Source: DASYXZ01 sp035946625 (GTDB lineage: Bacteria; Acidobacteriota; Terriglobia; UBA7540). Taken from it: a DNA stretch of 64,000 nt. Under the pieces are notes generated by a model, which saw only the letters and a program-made list of their open reading frames with translations, was not told where the DNA came from and did no database searches. Made by a program: the position numbers and the translations under genes. Shown here piece after piece: positions 8,517 through 17,865 of this stretch (its first letter is position 1; every line of letters begins with the position of its first letter). The stretch is taken from the NCBI GenBank assembly GCA_035946625.1, contig DASYZE010000058.1:124001-188000 (forward strand), in the 5' to 3' direction.

Positions 8517-8605
8517 CCCACTGCCGGACCTTTCAATTACTTGCTTCGGGTTACCTTCTGGCGCAATAATAAGGGCTTCCGGGTATTGTTTTATAGAATT
8601 TGCTG

Positions 8606-9274
8606 ATGAAAAAAACCATCGAGTTGTTTTTCACGTTTGAGCTCATCCTAATTCTACCGAACGTCCTGCCCGCCGCGGAAGTGAGCGGACACGTTCACGT
8701 CACCGGGCGTTCGGCGTCGGCGGGGGCAACCACGGTGGTGTATGCGGAATTGGCTGACGGTAAGACTCCGATTCATCCCGTGCACAGGAACTTGGTCCAG
8801 AAAAATAAAACAATGACTCCTTCGTTCATGGCAATTCCCGTGGGTTCCACGGTGGATTTTCCCAACGAGGACCCGATTTTTCACAATATCTTTTCGCTTT
8901 CGCGCCCGGAGCCGTTTGACCTGGGCCTTTACCGCGCCGGCGCTTCCAAGTCACGAATCTTTTCCCAGCCGGCAAACTACCGGGTATTCTGCAACATTCA
9001 TCCTCAAATGACGGCGGTGATTCTGGTGGTGCCGACCTCCTGGATTGCGGAAGTCGATTCGTCCGGGGCCTACCGCCTGGACCTGCCGCCGGGGCACTAT
9101 CGCCTGACCGCGTGGTCGGAGCGGTCAAAGCCGGCCAGCACTGAGGTCACCGTCGCCTCCGCAGGCACTACAGCAGACCTCTCCCTGGACGAATCCGGCT
9201 ACGTGGAAGCGCCACACAAAAACAAATATGGCCAGGATTACGCCAAGGGCACCTACGAACCTCTGAAACATTGA
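8606..9274 (+). CDS. Exported cupredoxin-fold protein (plastocyanin/methylamine-utilisation-like)
   Basis: A secreted or periplasmic protein of 222 residues with a cupredoxin domain. After the signal peptide ending near PAAEVSG, the type-1 copper ligands are visible: His in FHNIFS and the cluster FCNIHPQM, giving Cys-X2-His-X1-Met. The C-terminal 60 residues look like a small carboxypeptidase-regulatory-like beta sandwich (GAYRLDLPPGHYRLTAWSE). Such proteins carry electrons or bind copper outside the cytoplasm. The start is ATG 8606; the TTG six bases upstream is less likely. It converges with the adenylate cyclase gene, 37 nt away, so no partner is indicated. Confidence 0.78.
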   Translation: MKKTIELFFTFELILILPNVLPAAEVSGHVHVTGRSASAGATTVVYAELADGKTPIHPVHRNLVQKNKTMTPSFMAIPVGSTVDFPNEDPIFHNIFSLSRPEPFDLGLYRAGASKSRIFSQPANYRVFCNIHPQMTAVILVVPTSWIAEVDSSGAYRLDLPPGHYRLTAWSERSKPASTEVTVASAGTTADLSLDESGYVEAPHKNKYGQDYAKGTYEPLKH

Positions 9275-9311
9275 AGTGGTTTGTGCGGTGGGGACCGTCG
9301 GCGAGCTGGCC

Positions 9312-10970
9312 TTAGATTACGGTCATCTTATAGACGGGCACGGGCTCGCTGAACCCTTTCACGCTCAGCGGGTCGAGGCGGGTGGCTGAAATCAGCCCTT
9401 TCACGGGCTGATAGGTGGACTCGGAGAGCAGGATTTCGCCCGCCTCCGCCGCCGAACAGAGCCGTGCGCAAAGATTCACGTTCGACCCGATCACGGTGAA
9501 ATCGAGCCGGTCTTTGCTGCCGATGCTTCCCAAAATAACTTCCCCGGTCACAATCCCAATGCCGATGTGGATTGGTTCCTCTTCCGGAAACGCCGCGTTG
9601 TAAGCCTCGAGCTCTTTGTGGATTTCCACCCCGCAGCGGATGGCATTCAGGACCATATCCTCACCGTCGAAGACGGCCACCACTGCGTCGCCCACAAATT
9701 TATCGATATCGCCGGAGAATTTTTTCACCCGGTCGGCCTGAAGGCTCAGGCAGCGGTTGAGGATTTGCACCACTTCCTCGGGCGCGCGCCGCTCCGACAT
9801 GGAAGTGAAGCCGCGAATGTCGGAGAAAAAAATTGTGACCTGGTGGCGTTCGCCGGCGGAGATTCTTTTCTGAGAGGTCGACTGAATCATTTCCACCGTG
9901 GACTGGGAAACGAATTTCTGCATGTCAGCGCGCTCGCGCAAGCCCTGGGTCATGGTGTTGAACGATTGCGCCAGGTCCCCGATCTCGTCGCCGCTGCGAA
10001 TGTCTAGGCGAAAGTCGAAATTGCCCGCTGCCACCTGCTGCGTGCCTTCCACCAGTTTGCCCACCGGGGCCGTGACGGTGCGGGCCAGCAACGCACTGCC
10101 GGAAATGCCCGCCACGGCGGCCAGCAGGCCCAGCGCCAAAAGACCGTATTGGATGCGGCGGTAGGGGGCCAGGGCACGGTCCTGTGATTGAAGGGAAATG
10201 GCCACCGGGCTGTCGCCGGAGCCGAGGGCGGTGGCACAGGAAGCGTAACGCTCGCCGGTAATCACGATCACGCGGCGCCCGCTCATCCCGCCCACGGCCT
10301 CCAGCCATTGGGCGCGTGTCTGCCAGGGCAGGGCCCCTTCGAGGGTGGAGCCCAAAATGTGCTCATCCACCAGCACCACTTCGCCCTGGCTGACGTCGCG
10401 CAGTCTTCGGGCAAAATTATTGTCAATGCTCGATCCGGCGATGACGAACCCGAACACCGTGCCCCCTGCTTCGGCCGGCACGGCGGTGGTGTTGTAATCC
10501 CCACGCAGAGTGGGAAGCACATAATTTGCCGGCTGACCGGCGAGCGCGGGCTGCACCCAGTGCGCGTCCGCCCCGGCCACGGGCTCGGGATTCACCTCAT
10601 CGGTTCGCGCCACTACTTTCCCTTTGGGGTCAAGAACAATCAGGAGGTCCGGACCACGGTTTTGCTGCTGGTAGGAAATCAGGAAGTCACGAATGGTAGC
10701 GAGGTCAGTGCCCAGCAATGCATTCAATTGCGGAATGGAAGCCACCAGCGCCGCCGTCAAGTGCAAATCGGACAGTTGCTCGTTTTCTGCCCCCTTGATT
10801 CTCTCGCTCCCACGCTCAAGGTCTTCGGCCAGCCGGCCGCTGACAAAGCCCGCCGCCTGGGAGCGCACATAGACCAGCATGGCCACAATCAGCGTGAGCA
10901 GTAAGGCGCTGAAATATAGCAGGATTTTCCAGTGCAGGCGCAGCCCTCGAGTTTTCGTTTCACCCGCCAT
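9312..10970 (-). CDS. Membrane adenylate/guanylate cyclase with CACHE-like sensor and HAMP
   Basis: A class III nucleotidyl cyclase of 552 residues. A transmembrane helix lies at about 15-35, followed by a large periplasmic CACHE-like sensor to about residue 270, a second transmembrane helix (GLLALGLLAAVAGISGSALL), a HAMP domain, and the cyclase catalytic domain from about 365. Both metal-binding aspartates are present, in FFSDIRGFTS and in DKFVGDAVVAVF, and the transition-state loop DFTVIGSNVNLCARL is intact. Cyclic-AMP production is more likely than cGMP, but specificity cannot be settled by eye. With a cNMP-binding domain apparently fused to the pilus ATPase in the same window, cAMP control of pili is an attractive but untested link. 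Confidence 0.88.
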   Translation of the reverse strand: MAGETKTRGLRLHWKILLYFSALLLTLIVAMLVYVRSQAAGFVSGRLAEDLERGSERIKGAENEQLSDLHLTAALVASIPQLNALLGTDLATIRDFLISYQQQNRGPDLLIVLDPKGKVVARTDEVNPEPVAGADAHWVQPALAGQPANYVLPTLRGDYNTTAVPAEAGGTVFGFVIAGSSIDNNFARRLRDVSQGEVVLVDEHILGSTLEGALPWQTRAQWLEAVGGMSGRRVIVITGERYASCATALGSGDSPVAISLQSQDRALAPYRRIQYGLLALGLLAAVAGISGSALLARTVTAPVGKLVEGTQQVAAGNFDFRLDIRSGDEIGDLAQSFNTMTQGLRERADMQKFVSQSTVEMIQSTSQKRISAGERHQVTIFFSDIRGFTSMSERRAPEEVVQILNRCLSLQADRVKKFSGDIDKFVGDAVVAVFDGEDMVLNAIRCGVEIHKELEAYNAAFPEEEPIHIGIGIVTGEVILGSIGSKDRLDFTVIGSNVNLCARLCSAAEAGEILLSESTYQPVKGLISATRLDPLSVKGFSEPVPVYKMTVI

Positions 10971-11130
10971 ACGCCTTCCCCACCACAGATTTTAGAAGCA
11001 TAATCTTGCCCTGGACTTCGGTGAACGAGTTTTGAATTCTAACTGCGCTCCCGGCAAAACACAAACCTTTGCCGGGACAAAGTCCGGTGACATCCGCCGG
11101 GGCGATGGAAGGACGAGGGAGAGCTCACTT

Positions 11131-13470
11131 ATGAAGAGCCACCGAACTTTTGCACAGACATCGATGGTTATTGTGGGCATTGCGATGCTCGTTCTGTGGG
11201 CGACATCGATGCTTTCAAGAACCACCGCAACAGGAGAGCAGGCGGCCGACTTTTTCTATCCCGTCGCGGTGTGGTATGGCGGCGGTAAAGCGCGCGCGCC
11301 CATGCTCGAGCGCGTGGATTCCACCAGCGCAGAACGCTGGGGACGCGATCTGGATGCCATCAGGGGCGTGGGCTTTAACACGGTGAAGTGCTGGGTGGAC
11401 TGGGCGACGGCGGAGCCCAAGCCGGGCAAGTTTCATTTCGAAAATCTGGACCTCCTTCTGCGCCTGGCCGGGGCGCGCGGGCTGCGCGTGATTGTGCAGG
11501 TCTATCTTGATTCGGCTCCGGATTGGGTGGGCGAGCGCTTTCCTGACGCCCAATTTGTAGACCGCAGCGGGGCGGTCATCAAGTCGCAGTCCGCTCCCGG
11601 TTACTGCATCGATCATGCCGGAGTGCGCGCCGAGATCGTAAAATTTCTGCACGCCTTGTCCATTGATGCGAACCGGTCCCCAGCCTTGTATGGTTGGGAC
11701 GTGTGGAGCGAGCCGCACGTGATCAACTGGGCGGAATTTCCCTACCTCTCCAACCCCGAATTTTGTTACTGCGCGAGCAGCCAAGCGCGCTTCCGTGATT
11801 GGCTGAAAGCGAAATACAAAACGCTCGACACGCTGAACGCCGCCTGGTACCGCGGATTCGAGCGCTGGGACCAGGTGCAGCCGCCGCGCTCCTCCACCAT
11901 TCTTTCCTATACCGATTACATTGACTGGCGCACTTTTATCGACGACAAGCTCGCCGGCGATTTGAAAACCCGGGTGGAGGCCATCCGCAGCGGCCAGCCG
12001 GGCCCTGCGAGCGGCGCGGTGAACAAACAATTCAATCAACCAATCACCAGCCACGCAGACGTGCCGGGACTTTTCACCTCACCCACGGACGGATACGGCG
12101 AGCCAGACGATTGGAAAATGGCGGCGAGCGCCGACTACTTTGGGACTTCGCTTTATCCCAAACACTCCCAATCCACCCGCCCCTGGCCTTACCCGCAACT
12201 GGCGGCGGCGCTGGATTTTTCGCGCTCGTCGGGGCTGAGCTACGGAAAAGGATTTTGGATTGGAGAGCTGCAGGCCGGGCAGGGCGCGACCGCCATGCGA
12301 ATCGCCGAGCCGGTGACGGGGCATGACCTGGAATACTGGATGTGGCAGGTGGTGTCGCACGGCGCGCGCGAAATCGCCGTCTACGCGTGGTATCCCATGA
12401 ACGCGGGGTACGAATCAAACGGCTACGGGCTCATCCATCTTGACGGGACACTCACCGATCGCTCCCGCGCCGCGGGAAATGTGGCGCGGATTATCGCCAG
12501 CCACGCCGGTGAGCTGAACATCGCCACGCCCGCGCCGGCCCAGGTGGCCATTCTCTATAACCGGCTTTCCTACATGGTCGGCGGAGAGGAGTCTTCGCTG
12601 GCTAAACTGGGCAACGCCGAGCGCGACTCGCTGATGGGATTGCACCGCGCTTTCACCGAGCAGCAAATTCCGGTCGATTTTGTTCACCCTCAGGAGGTGG
12701 TGGCGGGAAAAATCAGCCAGTACAAAATTCTGTTTCTGCCCTACGCCGTGATGCTCTCCAAGGACGTGGCCGAGGGCGTGAAGCACTACGTTCAAAACGG
12801 GGGGACGGCAGTGGCGGAAGCGCGCACGGCTTGGAACGATGAGCGGGGTTTTTCCAGCGACGTCATTCCCGGTTTTGGGCTGGCAGAAGTTTTTGGCGCG
12901 CGCGAAAAAGTCATCCGACCGGTGGAGAAGCCGGAGATTCTGGTGGAGGCCAACGCCGGATTGCCCGGCATCGCCGCGGGCGAGAAAATGTCGGGAGAAG
13001 CCTATGAGGAAGACCTTGAACCGCTCAGCGAGTCGCGGGTGTTGGCGCGCTTCGCAAACAACGAACCCGCTGTGGTCGAGCATTCATTCGGAAAGGGCAA
13101 AGCCATCCTTGCGGGATCGTTCCTGGCTCTAGCCTGCCAGCGCCACCCGGCGGATTCCACCAAACGATTGATGGTGGCCTTGGCGCGCGGGGCGGGCGTG
13201 ACCGCGGACGCCGAAGTATGGGGCGCCGGAACTGCCGAAGTGGAAGTGAGGCGCCTGGTGAGCGCCCACTTTGAAATCTTGTTTGCCTTCAATCACGCCG
13301 ACGTGCCTGCCCACGCATCCATCTCTGTCCGCTTGCCCTGGACGGCCAGCGAAGCGCACGACTTTGCCAATGATCATTCAGTGCCACTGAATGAGAACGC
13401 AGATGTGGTTCAGTTCCAATTGAATCTGAAAGGAGGAGAAATCCGTATCCTACGCCTGAACGGGCGCTGA
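11131..13470 (+). CDS. Exported GH42-like beta-galactosidase
   Basis: A family 42 beta-galactosidase of about 779 residues with an N-terminal signal or anchor (TSMVIVGIAMLVLWATSML). The TIM barrel carries the two expected catalytic glutamates: acid/base in WDVWSEPH and nucleophile in WIGELQAGQG. A GATase-like trimerisation domain follows (PAQVAILYNRLSYMVGG onward), then a small C-terminal beta domain. ATG 11131 has a GGGAGA site upstream; the frame is open back to 11032 but without signal-peptide character. It probably removes galactose from plant polysaccharide in the periplasm. It reads divergently from the cyclase gene, and a MITE-like palindrome lies 43 nt past its stop. Confidence 0.85.
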   Translation: MKSHRTFAQTSMVIVGIAMLVLWATSMLSRTTATGEQAADFFYPVAVWYGGGKARAPMLERVDSTSAERWGRDLDAIRGVGFNTVKCWVDWATAEPKPGKFHFENLDLLLRLAGARGLRVIVQVYLDSAPDWVGERFPDAQFVDRSGAVIKSQSAPGYCIDHAGVRAEIVKFLHALSIDANRSPALYGWDVWSEPHVINWAEFPYLSNPEFCYCASSQARFRDWLKAKYKTLDTLNAAWYRGFERWDQVQPPRSSTILSYTDYIDWRTFIDDKLAGDLKTRVEAIRSGQPGPASGAVNKQFNQPITSHADVPGLFTSPTDGYGEPDDWKMAASADYFGTSLYPKHSQSTRPWPYPQLAAALDFSRSSGLSYGKGFWIGELQAGQGATAMRIAEPVTGHDLEYWMWQVVSHGAREIAVYAWYPMNAGYESNGYGLIHLDGTLTDRSRAAGNVARIIASHAGELNIATPAPAQVAILYNRLSYMVGGEESSLAKLGNAERDSLMGLHRAFTEQQIPVDFVHPQEVVAGKISQYKILFLPYAVMLSKDVAEGVKHYVQNGGTAVAEARTAWNDERGFSSDVIPGFGLAEVFGAREKVIRPVEKPEILVEANAGLPGIAAGEKMSGEAYEEDLEPLSESRVLARFANNEPAVVEHSFGKGKAILAGSFLALACQRHPADSTKRLMVALARGAGVTADAEVWGAGTAEVEVRRLVSAHFEILFAFNHADVPAHASISVRLPWTASEAHDFANDHSVPLNENADVVQFQLNLKGGEIRILRLNGR

Positions 13471-13513
13471 AAACTTTCTGAGCGCGCCGGCGCGTCATTC
13501 GGGCGCGGTGAAT

Positions 13514-13650
13514 CTAGCAGGCTGATGAAAAATGTCATTCGGAGGAGCCGAAGGCGACGAAGAATCTCGCCGTGGCTTTGTTTTCAGTGCGAGATTCCTC
13601 GCTTCGCTCGGAATGACAGTGCGTGGAAGAATTTTTCATCAGCCTGCTAG
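13514..13650. repeat. MITE-like palindromic element, copy A (137 bp)
   Basis: Perfect 20-bp terminal inverted repeats (13514-13533 and 13631-13650; outer end CTAGCAGGCTGATG) enclose an internal inverted repeat that starts GTCATTC and ends GAATGAC. The right internal arm at 13592-13617 is identical over 26 bp to 38783-38808 in copy B. No transposase lies inside. It sits between two convergent genes and may also end both transcripts. Confidence 0.85.
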
Positions 13651-13715
13651 ACTACTGTTTTGACTCCTTACCATCGCCAGATCACCCATTCGCTCAATCA
13701 TTCAATCCTCTTTAC

Positions 13716-14900
13716 CTATTGGCCGATTTCCACTTCCGCACCATTGCGTTCGGCGGAGACGTAGGCGGTGTAGAGCACGGCGATGGTGTCACGCGCCAGC
13801 TCGGCGCCGGATAGCGGCTCGCGGCCAGTGGCAACGCACTCCATAAAATCCTGGAATTCCTGCGGGTAGCCATGCTGCCAGTCCTCATCGGGAGCGGGAT
13901 TGCTCCAACCCTGCTTGGTGCCGATTTTTTCCGTCACATAAACATCTTTCAACTGCTCTTCGCGCGGGTTGTAGGTTTCGAGCGCGTCGGTGGGATTCAG
14001 ATTGCAGCGCGTGCGATGGTTGTTGGCGAAGACTTCCAGCCAATTGTGAACGCCGCCCATCACCAGCTCGGAAGTGAAAATATCGGCCACCGTGCCGTCG
14101 TCAAAGGTGATGTGCATCTGGCCGTAATCCTCGATATCGTCATAAGCCGTGCGCAGAAAGCCGGCGTCGCGGAAATTCTTCAGGCGCGTAATTTCGTGGG
14201 TGCGGGCGGAAACGGTGGCGGGCCGGATGGGCTGGCCACCGCTGGCGCCGCCCTCGACGCGCTTCAAATGGAGCGCGGCGGTGAGCGGGTGGCAGCCCTT
14301 GCCCACCAGCGAGCCGCCACCGGAAAATTTCCAGATGCCGTAGTAAGGCGAGTGCGAGCCGCTGTGGGACTCGTCGCCGATGAGCCAGAGAATCTGGCCG
14401 CCGCTCTTGACGAGGATTTCTCGCTCCTTCTGGATGGCGGGGGCGTAGACCCAATTTTCGGCGTAAAATATTTTTTTTCCTGTTTCGCGCGCGGCGGCAA
14501 GCATGCGGTCGCAACTGGCCATCGCTTCGCGCAGCATGGTCTCTTTGGGAAATTTATGGCCGCGAAATGACTCAGCGGCGGCGCCGGACGGGCCGTAATA
14601 ACCAGTGAAAGGTTTCTCAATCACCACGTGTTTGCCATGTTTCAAAGCGGCAAGAGCCAGCGGCTCGTGGGCGGAACCGGGAGCGCAGACATCAATCACA
14701 TCCACGGCGTCACAAAGCTCGTCCAGCGAGGCGTAAGCGGCCATGCCGTGGTCGCATGCAAAAGCCTCGCGCGACTCCGCCGATTTTGACGTGATCCCCA
14801 CGACTTTGGCGGGGACCCCGTAGACCCGCCGGTATCCCTCCCAGTGAAAGCGGGCGGCAAAACGAGCGCCCACAATTCCAACTCGAATTGGATCAGCCAT
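13716..14900 (-). CDS. Gfo/Idh/MocA-family oxidoreductase
   Basis: An NAD(P)-dependent sugar or cyclitol dehydrogenase of 394 residues. The N-terminal Rossmann fold has the dinucleotide loop IRVGIVGARFAA, and the conserved E-K-P motif (HVVIEKPFTGYYG) supplies the catalytic lysine region near residue 95. The C-terminal GFO_IDH_MocA alpha/beta domain follows (GGSLVGKGCHPLTAAL). No signal peptide is visible, so it is cytoplasmic. The gene starts at ATG 14900 and diverges from a Tat-exported sugar-isomerase-like gene, a pairing common in carbohydrate-degrading bacteria. The substrate is unknown. Confidence 0.88.
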   Translation of the reverse strand: MADPIRVGIVGARFAARFHWEGYRRVYGVPAKVVGITSKSAESREAFACDHGMAAYASLDELCDAVDVIDVCAPGSAHEPLALAALKHGKHVVIEKPFTGYYGPSGAAAESFRGHKFPKETMLREAMASCDRMLAAARETGKKIFYAENWVYAPAIQKEREILVKSGGQILWLIGDESHSGSHSPYYGIWKFSGGGSLVGKGCHPLTAALHLKRVEGGASGGQPIRPATVSARTHEITRLKNFRDAGFLRTAYDDIEDYGQMHITFDDGTVADIFTSELVMGGVHNWLEVFANNHRTRCNLNPTDALETYNPREEQLKDVYVTEKIGTKQGWSNPAPDEDWQHGYPQEFQDFMECVATGREPLSGAELARDTIAVLYTAYVSAERNGAEVEIGQ

Positions 14901-15080
14901 GGCTCACTCCTTGAATTAGCGCTTGGCATCGCGCCGCGGCGGGCATATTCTATTACAAACGCAAGTGAGGAGGTTACAAAACCCACTCGCGCCCGCGCCT
15001 TTCCCGCTCCGGCGCGCGATGGTGGATGGTGATGTAACTCTCATACTCACGTTGGTGCGTCAAACGGGGGGAATTACTGC

Positions 15081-16028
15081 ATGTCGAAGATATCGCGACG
15101 AGACTTTTTGAAAAGAACTTCCAGCCTGACGGTGGCTGCGGCGGCGCTGGGGCGAAGCGGAGGGGCGTTTTCAGCCGAACCGCACATCCAGTTTCCCACT
15201 GAGCCGCGCGCGCGGCTGGCCGTGGCCTCCTACCCCTTCCGGGATTTCATTGTCAACCCGCACCGGCCCCGAGCGGCGGCCAGGCAGCCGCTGATGGACA
15301 TCAAGGATTTTGGCGCCATGGTGGTGAAGAAATTCAACCTGAAAAACATCGAGCCCTGGAGCGCGCACTTCGCTTCCACGGACACACCTTATGTGTCCGG
15401 GCTGCGCGAGGCGTTTGATAAGGCGGGCGCGCATGTCATCGACATTGCGGGCGACATCCGCCACAGCGTTTACGACCCTGATGCCGCCCGTCGCTCAACC
15501 GCGGTGATGGAAGCCAAGGCTTGGGTGGACGCGGCCTCCACGCTCGGTTCGCCGAGCGTTCGCATTCACGTCGGAAGAGTGCACGGCGCGCAGCCCAATG
15601 TCGATCTGGCGGCGGGAAGTTTGGGCCAGGTCGCCGACTACGGAGCGGAGAAAAACGTTGTGGTCAATCTGGAGAATGACGATTTGGTGAGCGAGGACGC
15701 GTTTTTCATCGTCAAGGTCATCGAGAAGGCGAACCATCCCTACCTGCACGCCCTTCCGGACTTCGCCAATTCCATGATGGGCGGGAACGCCGATTTCAAT
15801 TACCGCGCGGTGACGGCGATGTTCAAGCACGCCTACAGCATTTCCCATGTCAAGGAAGGTGAGGACGGGCCCGGGGGGAAATTCATCGCCGTGGACGTGG
15901 AAAAAACTTTCGGAATCGCCAAAGCCGCCGGCTACCGCGGGTACTTCTCCATGGAGATGGACCGCAAGGGCGATCCGTATGAAGGCACGCAAAAGCTCAT
16001 CGACATGAGCTTGAAATACCTGGCCTGA
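15081..16028 (+). CDS. Tat-exported xylose-isomerase-like TIM-barrel protein
   Basis: A sugar phosphate isomerase/epimerase-type TIM barrel of 315 residues with a clear twin-arginine signal (MSKISRRDFLKRTSSLTVAAAALG), so the folded protein is exported. The barrel has metal-ligand-like acidic residues typical of the AP-endonuclease-2 superfamily: NLENDD at the fourth strand region, then HALPDFAN, and FSMEMD near the end. It diverges from a Gfo/Idh/MocA gene. Family members act on keto sugars or cyclitols; the substrate here is unknown. Confidence 0.82.
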   Translation: MSKISRRDFLKRTSSLTVAAAALGRSGGAFSAEPHIQFPTEPRARLAVASYPFRDFIVNPHRPRAAARQPLMDIKDFGAMVVKKFNLKNIEPWSAHFASTDTPYVSGLREAFDKAGAHVIDIAGDIRHSVYDPDAARRSTAVMEAKAWVDAASTLGSPSVRIHVGRVHGAQPNVDLAAGSLGQVADYGAEKNVVVNLENDDLVSEDAFFIVKVIEKANHPYLHALPDFANSMMGGNADFNYRAVTAMFKHAYSISHVKEGEDGPGGKFIAVDVEKTFGIAKAAGYRGYFSMEMDRKGDPYEGTQKLIDMSLKYLA

Positions 16029-16049
16029 GCGGGGCGTAAGCCGGCTGGA

Positions 16050-16125
16050 CAGGCTTTCCGGGTTGCAGTGGCTCGCGCGAAGCCGGAATGGAGTCCCGCT
16101 TTGGCGGGAATGACGGGTGCCCCGC
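16050..16125. repeat. Degenerate repeat remnant
   Basis: The intergenic stretch has GAGTCCCGC-TTTG-GCGGGAATGACGGGT, a hairpin related in style to the GTCATTCC-type repeats elsewhere in the window. No gene is supported between 16029 and 16354. Confidence 0.4.
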
Positions 16126-16354
16126 AGGAAATCCTTATCCAAATGATCCCACCCCTGCGTGCTGAATGCGATGACCGCCGGGCGCCCCCGCCCCCGGTGG
16201 CGCGCGCAAATATTCATTCGATTAACCGGACAGGAGCGGCCATCCGGTAGTATGATGGAAGCAGTAGGACGTCCCCCGGCAGGATTGATGGCAGGAGTCC
16301 CGCGTCCGCTACTCAGTGAGAATATGACCAAAGACACGGGAGAGAGAAGGGTTT

Positions 16355-17833
16355 GTGGCCGAAGAGCGAATGAAGCTGGCAGTGTTTATCGATTTTGATA
16401 ATATCCAGATTGGCGTGAAGGACACGCTGGGCAAAGAGTTTGACGTTTCCCTGGTGCTCGAGGCGCTGAAAGAGCGTGGCGAGGTGGTGACCAAGGTCGG
16501 CTATGGCGATTGGTCCCGCGCCGGGGAAAACAGCCGCCAGATGACGCAACACGCGGTGCAAATGGTGCAACGCAACGTGACCCCGCGCGGCGACAAGAAC
16601 GGCGCGGACATCAACCTGGCCCTGGACGCGCTGGAGATGGCCTTTACCCGCGACCACATCAATGCGTTTGCGATTGTGGGCGGAGACAGCGATTTTATCG
16701 CGCTGGTGGAAAAGCTGAAGCAGTATGACAAGCGCGTGTTCGTGGTGGGCGGGCGTTCATTCACCAGCAACATTCTGCAACGCAATTGCCACGAATTTAT
16801 CGCTTACGAAAACCTGTTGCAGAGCGCGGGCAGTGCGGAGGTATCGCGGGTGGCGCGCTCCTCACGAACCGCGGGCCGCTCCACCACCGAGAGCCGCTCG
16901 CTCACCGCCGCTTTCCCCAACGTGCAGCGCGCGCTAAAAATTCTGGCGGACCGGGAAGTGGCTCCGCAACTGGGTCCGCTCAAGAGCACGGTGCTGCAAC
17001 TCGATTCCACCTTCAGCGAGCGCGATTACGGCGCCGGATCTTTCCGCGAATTCATGCAGAAAATGGAGCAGGCGGGCCTGGTCCATCTGCGCCGCATTGA
17101 CCGGGGCTATCTGGTGGAAGCAATCGAGGGCGATTCCGAAAAAGTTGCGTCACCCGCCGCGCCGCAGGAAGTTCCCGCCAGCGTTGGCTCGTCCGCGCCA
17201 GCCGGGGATGCCGGCGAAGAAGGAACTTTGGAAGCGGCGCCTCCGATTTCGACTCTCGAACAAGTTGGAACTGCTGCGGAAGCCCTGGGCTTGCTAAAGT
17301 TGGCTTTGGCTGCCGCCGCGGCGAAGTCCCCCAACCGCCCTCTCTACATGCGACACATCCGTCAGGCGCTGCGCGCCGCCAACAAGGATTTTGACGAGCG
17401 CCGCTATGGTTTTCGCGGCTTTCTCGATTTCCTGCACCAGGGGCAGCGCGAAGGCTGGCTCCGGTTGCAGCGCGACCGCAAGGGCGTTTGGCGGGTCTTT
17501 CAAGTGATCGCGCCCCCGGCCATTTCTGCGCAAGCGTCCGCAGCAGGCGTGCCGGCCGTCGAGGCAATGGATGGCACGGCGGTGAATTCCATGCCCCCTC
17601 CGGATTCGGACGCGGTATTACCCGAGCCCACCATCACAGAGGAGATGGGGGATGCGGGTGCAGAAACTCAGGAAGCGCCGACCGTGCTCGCTGAAGAGGT
17701 TCCGGTAACTGATGCCCCAAGCGAGACGCCCGCTCCCGCCAAGCCGCGCAAGGGACGGCCCGCGCGAGGCACGGGAGCGCGCGTGCGCAAAACCGCGTCG
17801 CGCCGAAAACCTAAAAGCACCGATGCCGAGTAA
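16355..17833 (+). CDS. NYN-domain (PIN-like) putative RNase with two OST-HTH/LOTUS domains
   Basis: A 492-residue protein with a NYN/LabA-like nuclease domain at 5-155. The PIN-like acidic residues are all present: FIDFDN, then DKNGADINLALD, then VGGDSDF. Two OST-HTH/LOTUS modules follow, at about 185-255 (NVQRALKIL to RRIDRGYLV) and about 310-385 (EALGLLKLA to GVWRVF), joined by a Pro/Ala-rich linker. The tail is Lys/Arg-rich (ARVRKTASRRKPKS) and likely binds nucleic acid. LOTUS domains bind RNA or G-quadruplexes and NYN domains cut RNA, so an RNA-processing role is expected. The start is GTG 16355 with AGAAGGG upstream, or ATG 16370. Confidence 0.85.
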   Translation: MAEERMKLAVFIDFDNIQIGVKDTLGKEFDVSLVLEALKERGEVVTKVGYGDWSRAGENSRQMTQHAVQMVQRNVTPRGDKNGADINLALDALEMAFTRDHINAFAIVGGDSDFIALVEKLKQYDKRVFVVGGRSFTSNILQRNCHEFIAYENLLQSAGSAEVSRVARSSRTAGRSTTESRSLTAAFPNVQRALKILADREVAPQLGPLKSTVLQLDSTFSERDYGAGSFREFMQKMEQAGLVHLRRIDRGYLVEAIEGDSEKVASPAAPQEVPASVGSSAPAGDAGEEGTLEAAPPISTLEQVGTAAEALGLLKLALAAAAAKSPNRPLYMRHIRQALRAANKDFDERRYGFRGFLDFLHQGQREGWLRLQRDRKGVWRVFQVIAPPAISAQASAAGVPAVEAMDGTAVNSMPPPDSDAVLPEPTITEEMGDAGAETQEAPTVLAEEVPVTDAPSETPAPAKPRKGRPARGTGARVRKTASRRKPKSTDAE

Positions 17834-17865
17834 TTTTGGCGCCGGTTTGGACAATCCAATCAAGA

